Source: Blastococcus aggregatus (GTDB lineage: Bacteria; Actinomycetota; Actinomycetes; Mycobacteriales; Geodermatophilaceae). From it: DNA of 64,000 nucleotides. The stretch lies in assembly GCF_900221005.1 (NCBI RefSeq), contig NZ_OBQI01000001.1:310001-374000 (forward strand), read 5' to 3'. A program made the position numbers and the translations under genes. Below, piece after piece: positions 25,264 through 34,870 of the stretch; position 1 is the first letter of the stretch; the number at the start of each line of letters is the position of its first letter. The notes below the pieces were generated by a model. The model did no database searches. It was given only the letters and a program-made list of their open reading frames with translations, and was not told the origin of the DNA.

Positions 25264-28200
25264 GGCCGGCCCGCCAGCAGGTCGGACAGCTCGGCGACCA
25301 GGCCGGGAGGGGGCGTCCACGAGAACACACCCGCGCCGGCGGGGGTCGCGGGGCCGGCCATGCCCCGGACGAACAGGTAGAGCACCGGGCCGATGTGCCG
25401 CCCGGGGTCGTAGCCGGGCAGCCGCCAACGCAGGTAGCGGTGCAGCGCCACGCAGTACAGCAGCGCCTGCAGCACGTAGTGGGTGCGCTCCATCTCCTCG
25501 GCCATCGCCGCGGGCCGGTAGTCCCAGGTGGTCAGCGGCTCTGCGCCGAGGCGGTTGGTCTTGTAGTCGACGACGGCGAAGACCGGGCCGGGCAGCCGCA
25601 GGACGGCGTCGATGCTGCCGGTGAGGAAGCCGCGCAGCGCCTGCGGCTCGAGCGTCGCCATGAGGTCGGGATAGCCGTCGAGCGGGCCGAGGTCGTAGCG
25701 CCGGAGCAGGTCGACGACGTCGGCGAGCGTGGCGTGCGGGACGGCGGCGTCGCCGCCGGCCAGGGGCAGCTCGAAGTCCAGCTCGGCCAGCCGGTCGGCC
25801 TCGGGTATCCCGGCCAGCGTTACGCCGAGGTCGGCCAGCGGGGTGTCGAGGACCGGCCGCAGCCCGTCGGCGAGCGCCTCGGCGGTCACCCCGGGCACGA
25901 GCTGGCGGGCGACCTCGTCGGCGCACCGCTGGTCCAGCGCGCCGGGGTCGAGGTCCTCCAGCACGGCGTGCACGAGCGTGCCGAACGCCGCGCCGCCGGG
26001 GAGGTCGCTCAGCGGTGAGGGCAGTGCGCCGGGCGGAGGGCTCGCGGCCTCCTCGGCTCCGGCGACGTCGCGGTCCTGCTCGTCGTCCTTGCCCGGCGCG
26101 TCGGGCTCGCTGGAGAGGTGCTGCTCGTGCGCGGCGTCGTGGGCCGCGCGGGTGAGCGCGCTGTAGGACGTGCGCCGCCACTCCTCGTCGAGGGTGCGGG
26201 TGAACGTGCTGACCGACAGCTCGGGCGCCGGGGTGCTCGGCGGCTCCCACCGCGGCAGCGGACGACGGCCCACCTCGGCCACCTCGATCGCGCCCGCCGA
26301 CCGGGTCGCGAGCGCGGCGAGCGCCGCCTCGGCGTCGTCGTCCGCAGGCGGCTGGACGCGCGCGGCCGGCTCGGCGCCCGGGCCGGTGGCACCGAAGAGC
26401 AGCCGGTTGAGGGGTGCTGCGGCGGTGTTGCTGCTCGGCGCCCAGTGCGCGACCACCTGGCACCGGGCCCGGGTGAGCGCCACGTAGAGCAGCCGGAGGT
26501 CCTCGCCGGACTCCTCGCGCGCGTGCCGGCGGAACGCCTCGGCGTACCCGGTGCTCCCGGGCCCGCCGACGTCGAGGACGCGCGCGCCGTCGTCGTCGTG
26601 CAGCCGCAGGACCTTCGGGTCGTCGGGCATCCAGCGGTCCCAGCCGAACGGCACGTGGACCACCGGGAACTCCAGCCCCTTGCTGACGTGCACCGTCATC
26701 ACCTGGACGGCGGCGGCGTCGGACTCCAGCCGTCGGCTGCGCTCGTCGGTGCGCTCGTCGCCGGCCTGTGCGATCCGCCGGCGCAGCCACTCCACGAGCG
26801 CGGTCAGGCCCATCGACTCGCGCTGCGCGGCGGCGTGCAGCACCTGCCCGATGTGCCGCAGGTCGGTGAGCACCCGCTCACCGTCGGGCAGCCCGAGCAC
26901 GCGCTCCGGCAGCCCCTCCTGGGCGGTGAGCACCTCGAGGAAGGCGGCCACCCCGCGGTCGGCCACGAGCTCGGCCCAGTGCCGCAGCCGCTGGCCGAGG
27001 ACGTCGGCGAGCTCGTCGCCGGACTCGTCGAGGGTCGCCTCGTCGCGACCGAGGAAGACCGAGAGCGCGGCCGAGCGCACCCGGCCCGACCGGTGCGGTT
27101 GCTCCATGGCTTCGAGCAGCCGCAGCCACGACTGCGCGCTCGGGGTGGCGAAGACGCTGCCGCCGCCGGCGAAGACCGCCGGGACGCCGGCCCGCGCCAG
27201 CGTCTCGCGCACCAGGGTGCCCTGGGCGTTCGTGCGCACCAGGACCGCGACGTCGCCGGGCTCGACCGGCCGGCCCTCGAACTCCGCGCCGCCGGTCAGC
27301 AGGTCGACGATGTCCGCGGCGACGTCCACCGCCACGGCCTCCCGCAGCGGCGCCACGCTCGGCACCCCCCGGTACATGCGGCCGTACCCGGTGCGCCCGA
27401 GGCGGCGGAGCCGCAGCGGCGCCCCCGCGCCGGTGAGCCGCGGCTCGGGGTGCGCGGCGCCGACCGGTCGCACGACGATCCGCTCGTGGCCCAGCGCGGC
27501 GCCCCCGAAGAGGAGCTGCAGCGCGTCGAGCAGCGCTGCGTCGCTGCGCCAGTTCGTGCCCAGCGTCGCCTCGGTGGTCGCCTCCGCGGCCGCCGCCAGG
27601 TAGGTGGTGACGTCACCCCCGCGGAAGGCGTAGATCGCCTGCTTCGGGTCGCCGATCAGCACGAGGGTGGTGCGCTCGTGGAACGCCCGGCGGAGGATCT
27701 CCCACTGCACCGGGTCGGTGTCCTGGAACTCGTCGACCATGACGACCCGGTAGCGCGAGGAGATCCGGTCGCAGGCGACCGGACCCGACGCGGGGTCGGC
27801 CAGCGCGTCGCGCAGCAGGGACAGCCAGTCGTCGTAGTCGACCAGCCCGAGCAGGCGCTTGCGCCGCTCCACCTCGGCCCGCACCGCCGCGGCGGCACCG
27901 CGCCGGCGCCCGGGCAGCCCGTCGTCGGCCCGCGGCCACAGCTCCGCCTGCCGGTCGCTGCCCACGGCCTGAAGACCCAGCTCGAGCAGTTCGGCGTGGG
28001 ACAGGAACGGCTGCTCGCCCGCGTCGGCGAAGACGCGCAGGTACAGGTCGTCGACCACCTCGCGCACGAGGTCGTCGATGTTCTCCACGAACGCGGCCGC
28101 GGGGTCGGCGTCCGCGGTCATCCCGAGCCCGGCCAGCATCTGCGAGCAGAACGAGTGCGTGGTGGCGATGGTGGCCTCGTCGAAGCCGGCCAGCGCCCGC

Positions 28201-28526
28201 GCGAGCCGCTCGCGGCGCCGCGCCACCTCGTCGTCGGAGACGTCGGCCAGCAGCCGCAGCACGGAGTCGCGCTGGTCGGCGCGGGCCGCGGCCGGGTCCC
28301 GCAGCCCGAGCTCGGCGGAGACCAGCCGCTCGCGGACCCGGTCGCGCAGCTCGCGGGAGGCGGCGTTGCCGAAGGTGACCAGCATGATCTGCGAGAGGTC
28401 GGCCGCCCCCTCGGCGACGTAGCGCGCGGTGAGCGCGGCGATGGTGAACGTCTTGCCGGTGCCGGCGCTGGCCTCGAGCACGGTGGTGCCGGTGGGCAGC
28501 GCGCCGCAGACGTCGAAGGCGTTCAC
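25260..28526 (-). CDS. recB: Exodeoxyribonuclease V subunit beta
   Basis: A 1,088-residue UvrD-like helicase with a nuclease domain. Helicase motifs include EASAGTGKTFTIA (motif I, at the very N-terminus), VMVDEFQDTDPVQWEIL, IGDPKQAIYAFRGGDV, GTNWRSD, VQVMTVHVSKGLEFPVVHVP and LLYVALTRAR. The C-terminal nuclease has GSIDAVLRLPG and VVDYKTN, the catalytic Asp-Lys core of the RecB nuclease. A linker rich in acidic and Pro residues (about residues 790-830) joins the two parts, as in other RecB proteins. RecB is the 3'-5' motor and the only nuclease of RecBCD. Both junctions (recC-recB and recB-recD) are 4-base GTGA overlaps, indicating strict stoichiometry. Confidence 0.95.
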   Translation of the reverse strand: MNAFDVCGALPTGTTVLEASAGTGKTFTIAALTARYVAEGAADLSQIMLVTFGNAASRELRDRVRERLVSAELGLRDPAAARADQRDSVLRLLADVSDDEVARRRERLARALAGFDEATIATTHSFCSQMLAGLGMTADADPAAAFVENIDDLVREVVDDLYLRVFADAGEQPFLSHAELLELGLQAVGSDRQAELWPRADDGLPGRRRGAAAAVRAEVERRKRLLGLVDYDDWLSLLRDALADPASGPVACDRISSRYRVVMVDEFQDTDPVQWEILRRAFHERTTLVLIGDPKQAIYAFRGGDVTTYLAAAAEATTEATLGTNWRSDAALLDALQLLFGGAALGHERIVVRPVGAAHPEPRLTGAGAPLRLRRLGRTGYGRMYRGVPSVAPLREAVAVDVAADIVDLLTGGAEFEGRPVEPGDVAVLVRTNAQGTLVRETLARAGVPAVFAGGGSVFATPSAQSWLRLLEAMEQPHRSGRVRSAALSVFLGRDEATLDESGDELADVLGQRLRHWAELVADRGVAAFLEVLTAQEGLPERVLGLPDGERVLTDLRHIGQVLHAAAQRESMGLTALVEWLRRRIAQAGDERTDERSRRLESDAAAVQVMTVHVSKGLEFPVVHVPFGWDRWMPDDPKVLRLHDDDGARVLDVGGPGSTGYAEAFRRHAREESGEDLRLLYVALTRARCQVVAHWAPSSNTAAAPLNRLLFGATGPGAEPAARVQPPADDDAEAALAALATRSAGAIEVAEVGRRPLPRWEPPSTPAPELSVSTFTRTLDEEWRRTSYSALTRAAHDAAHEQHLSSEPDAPGKDDEQDRDVAGAEEAASPPPGALPSPLSDLPGGAAFGTLVHAVLEDLDPGALDQRCADEVARQLVPGVTAEALADGLRPVLDTPLADLGVTLAGIPEADRLAELDFELPLAGGDAAVPHATLADVVDLLRRYDLGPLDGYPDLMATLEPQALRGFLTGSIDAVLRLPGPVFAVVDYKTNRLGAEPLTTWDYRPAAMAEEMERTHYVLQALLYCVALHRYLRWRLPGYDPGRHIGPVLYLFVRGMAGPATPAGAGVFSWTPPPGLVAELSDLLAGRP

Positions 28527-31500
28527 GAGGTCTGCTCCGCCGCGCGGACCGGCGTCCAGAAGCGGCAGGCAAGCGCACCGAACCGGGTGATCTCGCCCGG
28601 CCACGCCTCGCCGTCCCCGGGCCCGGCGGCCAGGAGGTCCTCGAAGTCCGGCCGGTCGCCCCACACGAAGGCGTGCGAGCGGTCCTCCCGCTCGCCACCG
28701 CCGTCGCGATTCCACTCCCGGCGCGCGGCGTCGAGCGCGCGGTCGGCGTCCTGCGCGTCGAGCCGGCTCCCGGCGTAGGCCCACGAGGTCTTCACCGCGA
28801 GCGGCAGCGGCTCGCACATGCCCCGGTCGTAGAGGTCGAGCAGGTCGGCCAGCACCGCGGCCGGCTCGGCGGGTGCGGTGATCGTCGAGGTCCGTGCCCG
28901 GTCGCGCATCCGGCCGACGGTGATCGCCCGCCCCTCCCCCTCGGTGGCCGCCAGCGCCAGGGCCAGCACCCAGGCGCGCGCCCGGTGCTTGGGCGCGAGG
29001 CTGGAGTAGGTGACGGCGACGACGGCGCCGTCCCGCACGCCGTTGACGGTGCCGGACAGCTCGCGCCCGCCCAGGTCGAGGCGGACGTCGACCGTGCGGG
29101 CCGGAGCGGCGACGAGCGGCCGGCCGGCCGCGACGAGGGCGTCCACCCGCGTGCCGACCCGCCGCAGCACCTGCGCGCCCAGCGCACGCGGCGGCAGCGT
29201 GCCCCGCAACCACTCGGCCCGGTGCGCGTCCTCCTGGCCGGTGCCGCGCAGGCCCGCGGCGAGCAGCCGCTCGCCGACCGCCCACTCCTGCAGCGGGTCC
29301 AGCGTGACGGCCACGGCGTCGGCGACCTCGTCGTCCTCGCCGGGCAGCGTGATGCCCAGCCGCTGCCGGAGGAAGGCCCGGACCGGGTGCTCGACGAACG
29401 CGACGAGGTCCTCCAGGGCCACCGGTCCGGTGCGCGGACCGAGCGGCCGGCGCTCCGCAGGCGCGCGGCGGGGCTGCACCGAACGGCGCGCACCGGCCAG
29501 GCCGACCGGATCGAAGCTGGGCGGCGGGGCACCGGTGAACGAGCGGGCGTCGTAGGGCTGCAGCGGATGCCGGGTGACCAGGTCCGGGCGAGCGCCCGGC
29601 ACCATCACGTCGAGGACGTCGAGCAGCTCCCCCAGCGGCACCGCGGGCGGCCGCGACGCGCCGCTGACCGGGTCGGCCCCCGTGTAGAGCACCACCAGCC
29701 GCTCACCGGCGGCCATGACCGCGTCGAGGAGCTGCTGGCGGTCCTCGCTGCGGATGTCCCGCTCGCCCACGCGGGGGTCGCGGGCCAGCACGTCGTCGCC
29801 GTCCATGCCCACCGTGCGCGGGAAGACGCCGTCGTCGAGACCGAGCAGGACGACGACCCGGTGCGGCACCGACCGCATCGGGACCAGCGTGCAGACGGTC
29901 AGGTTGCCGGTGCGGAAGTTCGCCCGGGTGGGCCGGCCGCGGAGCCGGTCGGCGAGCATCGCGCGGACGTCGGGCAGCCGGACCGGCGAGACGCCGCCGT
30001 CGGCCGCCTCGGCGAGCTCGCGGCGGGCCTGGGCCAGCTGCCAGGCGTCATCCGGCTCGGTCTCGGTGAGCAGCTCGAGCGCACCCGCCAGCGTGTCGAC
30101 CCAGTGCCCCACCGGCTGCTCCCCGGAGAGCGCGGTGAGGACGCCGTCGAGCCGGTCCAGCAGCTCGGCGAGCCGGCCGGCGAGGTCGATGTCGCTGCTG
30201 TCGACGTCGTCCAGCGGGAGGGCGCGGTCCAGCCAGACCGGCTCGTCCTCGGAGGTGGTGACGCCGAGCAGCACCCGGTCGAGCCCGGCCTGCCAGGTGT
30301 TCTGCGGGAGGTTGCCGAGCTTGTAGGGCTCGCGAGTCGTCGCGTCGATGCCCCAGCGGACGCCGGAGCGCGCAACCCAGTCGCGGACCCGCTCCAGCTC
30401 CTCGTCGGTGAACCCGAACCGGCGCCGTACGCCCGGGGTCGCGGCCAGGTCCAGCACCTGGCTGGCGGTGACCCGGCTCTGCGCCAGGTCGAGCAGCGCG
30501 GCCACCGTGTCGAGCAGCGGGTTGGTCCGCCGCAGGCTCCGGTCGGCGAGCCGGACGCGCAGCGCGCCCCCGGGGTGCGGCAGGCCCGGGCCCAGACCGA
30601 AGGCCGCCGAGATCAGCGGGGCGAACGTCTCGACGTCGGGGCACATGACCAGCACGTCGCGGGGCTCGAGGGTCTTGTCGTCCTCGAACAGCCGGAGCAG
30701 CAGCTCGCGCAGCACCTCGACCTGGCGGGCCGGCCCGTGGCAGGCGTGCACCTGCACGCTGTCGTCCAGCGCGGCGTCGCCGAGCAGTGCCTCCTCGGGC
30801 GCTGCGTCGTCGCGAAGATCGGCCTGCAGCCGCCCCAGCAGCGTCGCGGGCCGGGCGTCGTCCCCGTGGTGCTCGTCCGCGTGCCCGGGCAGCCGGAGCT
30901 GCAGCTCGCGGACGTCGCGCGCGAGGCTGCGCAGCAGGGGGTGCCGGGGCAGCGTGGCCGTGGCGTCGTCGCGGCGGCGGCCCGCGGTGCGACCGGTCAG
31001 CCGCTCCCAGAGCACCGGGCTCGGATGCGGCAGCCACAGGTGGACGTCGCGGTGCGCGGCGAGCGCGTCGAGGACCGCCAGGGCGTCGGCGTGCAGCCGG
31101 GTGGGGCCGAACACGCTGACCCGCTCGGGCAGCGCCGACAGCGACGGGTCGGCGCGCAGCGTCGCGCAGTCGGCCTCGAGCCGCTCGGCGGGGCTGGGGC
31201 CGAGCCGCTCGCGCAGCCGCCGCCACAGCTCGGCCTGCCAGACGAGGTCCGCCGGCAGGGCCTCGTGCCCGTCGGTGTCCCTCCCCTCGGCCCAGTCGCG
31301 CAGCATCTGCGGTCGGTGCGCGCCGTAGGAGCGGAACAGCCCGGCCAGCCGGGCGGCGGCCGCCCACCGCCGGCCGCGGCGGTGGTCGTCGGCGCGGGCG
31401 CCCAGGTGCCGCCCCAGCACCGCGCACCACGGCTCGCCCGCGCAGCCGTCGATCACCTCGAGCAGCGGCCAGACCGGGTTCGCCCACGGGTCGTCCCGCG

Positions 31501-31759
31501 GATCGGCGCCCCGGGCGGCGGCCAGCGCCTCGTCGACCAGCCGGCCGGCGGACGGGAAGACGACGCCCGAGCAGATGCCGTCGCCGGCCTCCGTGGCGCC
31601 CAGCGCCGTCGACAGCCGCTGCGCCAGCCAGCGCTCGACGCCCTTCGCGGGGACGGCGACGACCTCGGCGGCGAACGGATCGGCCAGCGGCGTCGCGAGC
31701 AGGCGCGCCAGGCCGTCGGCCAGGCGCGCGGTCCGTTCGGCTCGGTGGACGTGCAGCAC
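28523..31759 (-). CDS. recC: Exodeoxyribonuclease V subunit gamma
   Basis: A 1,078-residue RecC, the Chi-recognising, non-catalytic subunit of RecBCD. Typical features are the opening MLHVHRAERTARLADGLARLLATPLADPFAAEVVAVPAKGVERWLAQRLS, the degenerate helicase segments (RLHADALAVLDAL, ARQVEVLRELLLRLFEDDKTLEPRDVLVMCPDVE), FRTGNLTVCTLVPMRSVPHRVVVLLGLDDGVFPR, and the C-terminal inactive nuclease-like fold. It is the first gene of the recC-recB-recD operon and starts with GTG at 31759. The Chi sequence recognised by actinobacterial RecBCD is not known to me. Confidence 0.93.
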   Translation of the reverse strand: MLHVHRAERTARLADGLARLLATPLADPFAAEVVAVPAKGVERWLAQRLSTALGATEAGDGICSGVVFPSAGRLVDEALAAARGADPRDDPWANPVWPLLEVIDGCAGEPWCAVLGRHLGARADDHRRGRRWAAAARLAGLFRSYGAHRPQMLRDWAEGRDTDGHEALPADLVWQAELWRRLRERLGPSPAERLEADCATLRADPSLSALPERVSVFGPTRLHADALAVLDALAAHRDVHLWLPHPSPVLWERLTGRTAGRRRDDATATLPRHPLLRSLARDVRELQLRLPGHADEHHGDDARPATLLGRLQADLRDDAAPEEALLGDAALDDSVQVHACHGPARQVEVLRELLLRLFEDDKTLEPRDVLVMCPDVETFAPLISAAFGLGPGLPHPGGALRVRLADRSLRRTNPLLDTVAALLDLAQSRVTASQVLDLAATPGVRRRFGFTDEELERVRDWVARSGVRWGIDATTREPYKLGNLPQNTWQAGLDRVLLGVTTSEDEPVWLDRALPLDDVDSSDIDLAGRLAELLDRLDGVLTALSGEQPVGHWVDTLAGALELLTETEPDDAWQLAQARRELAEAADGGVSPVRLPDVRAMLADRLRGRPTRANFRTGNLTVCTLVPMRSVPHRVVVLLGLDDGVFPRTVGMDGDDVLARDPRVGERDIRSEDRQQLLDAVMAAGERLVVLYTGADPVSGASRPPAVPLGELLDVLDVMVPGARPDLVTRHPLQPYDARSFTGAPPPSFDPVGLAGARRSVQPRRAPAERRPLGPRTGPVALEDLVAFVEHPVRAFLRQRLGITLPGEDDEVADAVAVTLDPLQEWAVGERLLAAGLRGTGQEDAHRAEWLRGTLPPRALGAQVLRRVGTRVDALVAAGRPLVAAPARTVDVRLDLGGRELSGTVNGVRDGAVVAVTYSSLAPKHRARAWVLALALAATEGEGRAITVGRMRDRARTSTITAPAEPAAVLADLLDLYDRGMCEPLPLAVKTSWAYAGSRLDAQDADRALDAARREWNRDGGGEREDRSHAFVWGDRPDFEDLLAAGPGDGEAWPGEITRFGALACRFWTPVRAAEQTS

Positions 31760-31815
31760 CCCGCCTGTCTACCGGACGGCCCCGACAGAACCGGTCAGCG
31801 CGGACCGGGGCGGGA

Positions 31816-32952
31816 TCAGATCCAGCCGCGCCGCTTGAAGACGGCGTAGAGCGCGAGGCTCACCCCGACCATCGCCAGCAGCGCGAACGGGTACCCGAAC
31901 GACCAGTGCAGCTCGGGCATGTCGTCGAAGTTCATCCCGTACACGGTCCCGACGAGCGTGGGCGCGAACAGGATCGCCGCCCAGGCGGAGATCTTCTTGA
32001 CCTCCTCGCCCTGCGCGATGGAGGCCTCGGTCAGCTCCCGGATCTCCTCGTTCTGCCGCTGCGCGACCAGGGTCGCGTTGACGGTGAGGATGTCGCGCAA
32101 CTGCTGCCGGAAGCCCTCGACCCGCTCGATCACCTGCACCACGTGGTCGGCGACGTCGCGCAGGTAGCTGCGCAGCTCCTCGTCGACGCCGTACTTGTCG
32201 AAGCCGGCGGTGATCGCGGCGAGGATCCCGGTGAGGGGCTGCGCCGCGCGCTGGAACTCCAGCACCTCCTGCGACAGCTCGTAGATGCGCCGGGAGACGC
32301 CGGGATCGCCGCGGAAGACCTCGGTCTCGATCTCGTCGATGTCGGTGGCCAGCCCGTCGACCACCGGCCGGTACCCGTCGACGACGGCGTCCAGCGTCGC
32401 GTAGAGCACCGCCTCGCTGCCCTTGGCCAGCAGCGCCGGCTCGCTCTCCAGCCGCCGGCGCACCCGCGAGAGGTCGGGTGACTCGCTGTGCCGCACGGTG
32501 ACGGCGAAGTCCGACCCCAGGAACAGGTGCACCTCGCCGAACTCGACCTCCTCGGCCGCGTCCTCGTACCGCGCCGCCTTGAGGACGACGAACAGCGTGT
32601 CCCCGTACCGCTCGAACTTCGGCCGCTGGTGGGCCTTGATCGCGTCCTCGACCGCGAGCTCGGGCAGGTCGAACAGCTCGGCGAGCTCGCCGAGTTCCTG
32701 CGGCTCCGGCCGGTAGAGCCCGAGCCAGGCCAGGCGCTCCTCGCCGAGGTCGAGCTCGGCGCGGCTGTCGGCGGCCGAGTCCGGCGTCGCCACCCGGCGG
32801 CCTGCGGAGTAGACCGCGTTGTCGACGACGCGGGACCGTCCGGCGTCGGGCTCGGTCCCCGCCGGCACGGGCGGGACGAGCCGGACCTCGGGACGCGGAC
32901 GGCGGGCGAGGGTGGTCAGCGCGCTCAGCGGCGCGCGACGGCGATCGGTCAT
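31816..32952 (-). CDS. corA: CorA-type Mg2+/Co2+ transporter
   Basis: A 378-residue CorA family channel. The long cytoplasmic funnel (about residues 70-310) carries EVHLFLGSDFAVTVRHSE and the long helix LRSYLRDVADHVVQVIERVEGFRQQLRDILTVN. Two C-terminal membrane helices follow, with the universal YGMNF signature at the mouth of the pore (FAPTLVGTVYGMNFDDMPEL). The C-terminus is short and basic (KRRGWI). The first ~65 residues are a variable, Pro/Arg-rich extension absent from short CorA proteins. Pentamer assembly and Mg2+ gating are family properties. No clear riboswitch was seen in the 234-base upstream gap. Confidence 0.93.
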   Translation of the reverse strand: MTDRRRAPLSALTTLARRPRPEVRLVPPVPAGTEPDAGRSRVVDNAVYSAGRRVATPDSAADSRAELDLGEERLAWLGLYRPEPQELGELAELFDLPELAVEDAIKAHQRPKFERYGDTLFVVLKAARYEDAAEEVEFGEVHLFLGSDFAVTVRHSESPDLSRVRRRLESEPALLAKGSEAVLYATLDAVVDGYRPVVDGLATDIDEIETEVFRGDPGVSRRIYELSQEVLEFQRAAQPLTGILAAITAGFDKYGVDEELRSYLRDVADHVVQVIERVEGFRQQLRDILTVNATLVAQRQNEEIRELTEASIAQGEEVKKISAWAAILFAPTLVGTVYGMNFDDMPELHWSFGYPFALLAMVGVSLALYAVFKRRGWI

Positions 32953-33186
32953 GACGGACTCCCGGGGAGCGGGGACGACGACGAGGGCTGCGCGGGTCCT
33001 CGCGTGCGCGTGCTGTCCGCTCCGGGCGGTTCAGCGGGCGGGGAGGATCCCGATACCGGTACTGGGAGGCTCGCCGGGCATGCGCGCTCCCTCCGGTCCG
33101 GGCCCGCGTCCGTCCGGGGGCCGTCTCATCGATGATCCCACGCGCGGACGGCGTCCCCCACCGCCGGTGCCCCCTCGTGATGAGGC

Positions 33187-34800
33187 CTACCCCACGCTGC
33201 CCAGCACCAGGTCGACCATCACCGGCAGCAGGATCACGATCAGGATCGCGCCCAGGATGTCGAAGGAGAAGCCGCTGCGGATCATCTTGGTGATCGGCAC
33301 GACGCCCGAGCCGTAGGCGATCGCGTTCTGCGGCGTCGAGACCGGGAGCATGAACCCGAACGACGCCGCGAACGTCGCGGCCAGCGCCGGCACGAACGGG
33401 TTGATCCCGGCGGCCATCGCCACCGGGATGATGATCGGGACGACGACGGCGGCCGAGGCGGTGTTGCTCGTCGTCTCGCTGATGATGATCGCCAGGATCA
33501 CCGCGAACACCGTGATGGCCAGGGTGCTGGTCAGGCCGAGCGAGTCGGCCGACGCCTGCCCGATCCGCTCGGCCAGGCCGGTGCTGGCCAGCAGCGAGCC
33601 GAAGATGATCCCGGTGCCGAACAGCAGGATCGTGCCCCAGTCGATCTTCGCCGCGTCGCTCCAGTTCAGCGTGAACTCCCGCGACTTCCAGTCGGTCGGC
33701 AGCAGGAACAGCAGCGAGGCGCCGAGGACGGCGACGATGCCCTCGTCGAGCCGGTCGCTGATCGTCGCGTACAGGTCGGACTCGGTGCCGGCGGTCAGCG
33801 CGATGATGCCCGGGAAGATCCACAGCGCGACGGTGATGCCGAAGGCGATGAGCGTGTTGCGCTCCGCGCCGGAGAACGCCCCGATCTCGGCCCGCTCCTT
33901 CTGCACGTACTCGTGCACGCCCTCGATCCGCCGGATCTCCGGCTTGTTGAGCAGCAGCAGGATGACGGTCAGCGCGACGAACATCAGCGCGCAGATCGGC
34001 AGCGCCATCAGCATCCAGTCGAGGAAGCCGATGCGCTCACCGGTGGCCTCCTCGATCAGCCCCCGGCCGATCAGGTTGGGCGGGCTGCCGACCGGGGTGA
34101 GCAGGCCACCGACGCCGGCGCCGTAGGCCAGCATCAGCATCAGCGCGACGCCGACGCGCAGCCGGAGTGGGTCGAAGTCCGGCTTCACCAGCTCCTTGTC
34201 CTGCAGCAGCTTGGCGATGACGGAGAGGATGCCGATCGCCGTGGGCAGCAGCATGGCGACGGTCGCCGTGTTGGACACGAACGCCGACAGCACGGCGGTG
34301 ATGAACCCGAAGGCGATGACCACCCGCGCGGTCGAGGCGCCCACCCACTTCAGCGACAGGATGAACATCGCGAAGCGCCTGGCCACCCCGTGCTTGAGCA
34401 TGGCCGCGGCCAGGATGAAGGCGCCGATGAAGGTGAAGACCGTCGTCGAGCCGAACGGCGCCAGCGCGTCGTCGGCGGGCACCACCCCGAGCACGACGAT
34501 CGCCCCGACCCCGATGAGACCGCCGATCGGGATCGGCACCGGCTCGGTGATCCACAGGACGATGACGCCCAGCAGGACCGCCGCGAGCAGGTGCTGGTCG
34601 CGCGGCAGGTCGAACGGGATGAGGGCGAAGACGATCGTGACGACCGGCGCCAGGAAGAGCCCGACGGTGCGCCGGCCCTTCTCGAACCGCTCCTCGGCGG
34701 GGCTGAGCTTCTGCTCCCCCAGGCTGCGGTAGGTCGCGCTGCCCCGGAAGGCTGCGTCGACGTCGGTGCGCTGGCCCTGCGTCCGCTCCGTTGCGGTCAT
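33187..34800 (-). CDS. Sodium:divalent anion symporter (SLC13/DASS family)
   Basis: A 537-residue membrane transporter with eleven or more helices. Both SNT substrate/Na+ motifs of the DASS fold are present: AFVSNTATVAMLLPTAIGI and ISETTSNTASAAVVVPIIIPVAMAAGI, each in an inverted-repeat half. Also typical are WITEPVPIPIGGLIGVGAIVVLG, SPPNLIGRGLIEE and LPVSTPQNAIAYGSG near the end. Family members import C4-C6 di- or tricarboxylates, sulfate or phosphate-like anions with Na+. A hydrophilic N-terminus of about 45 residues precedes the first helix. The exact anion cannot be assigned from the sequence. Confidence 0.9.
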   Translation of the reverse strand: MTATERTQGQRTDVDAAFRGSATYRSLGEQKLSPAEERFEKGRRTVGLFLAPVVTIVFALIPFDLPRDQHLLAAVLLGVIVLWITEPVPIPIGGLIGVGAIVVLGVVPADDALAPFGSTTVFTFIGAFILAAAMLKHGVARRFAMFILSLKWVGASTARVVIAFGFITAVLSAFVSNTATVAMLLPTAIGILSVIAKLLQDKELVKPDFDPLRLRVGVALMLMLAYGAGVGGLLTPVGSPPNLIGRGLIEEATGERIGFLDWMLMALPICALMFVALTVILLLLNKPEIRRIEGVHEYVQKERAEIGAFSGAERNTLIAFGITVALWIFPGIIALTAGTESDLYATISDRLDEGIVAVLGASLLFLLPTDWKSREFTLNWSDAAKIDWGTILLFGTGIIFGSLLASTGLAERIGQASADSLGLTSTLAITVFAVILAIIISETTSNTASAAVVVPIIIPVAMAAGINPFVPALAATFAASFGFMLPVSTPQNAIAYGSGVVPITKMIRSGFSFDILGAILIVILLPVMVDLVLGSVG

Positions 34801-34870
34801 TTCGGCCCCCCGGGTCTGGGAAATGATCAGACCCTAGGCAGCGCGGAGCCGGGCGGCGACCCGACGGGAA

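Noticed and set aside
26118..28778. Long plus-strand open frame of 886 codons opposite recB
   Set aside because: No recognisable motif; Arg/Gly/Pro/Leu-rich shadow of recB, whose helicase and nuclease motifs are clear.
28673..31849. Long plus-strand open frame of 1,058 codons opposite recC
   Set aside because: Shadow of recC; repetitive low-complexity composition and no domain.
32953..33186. Mg2+ riboswitch before corA
   Set aside because: I see no M-box-like stem set; only short GC palindromes such as TACCGGTA.
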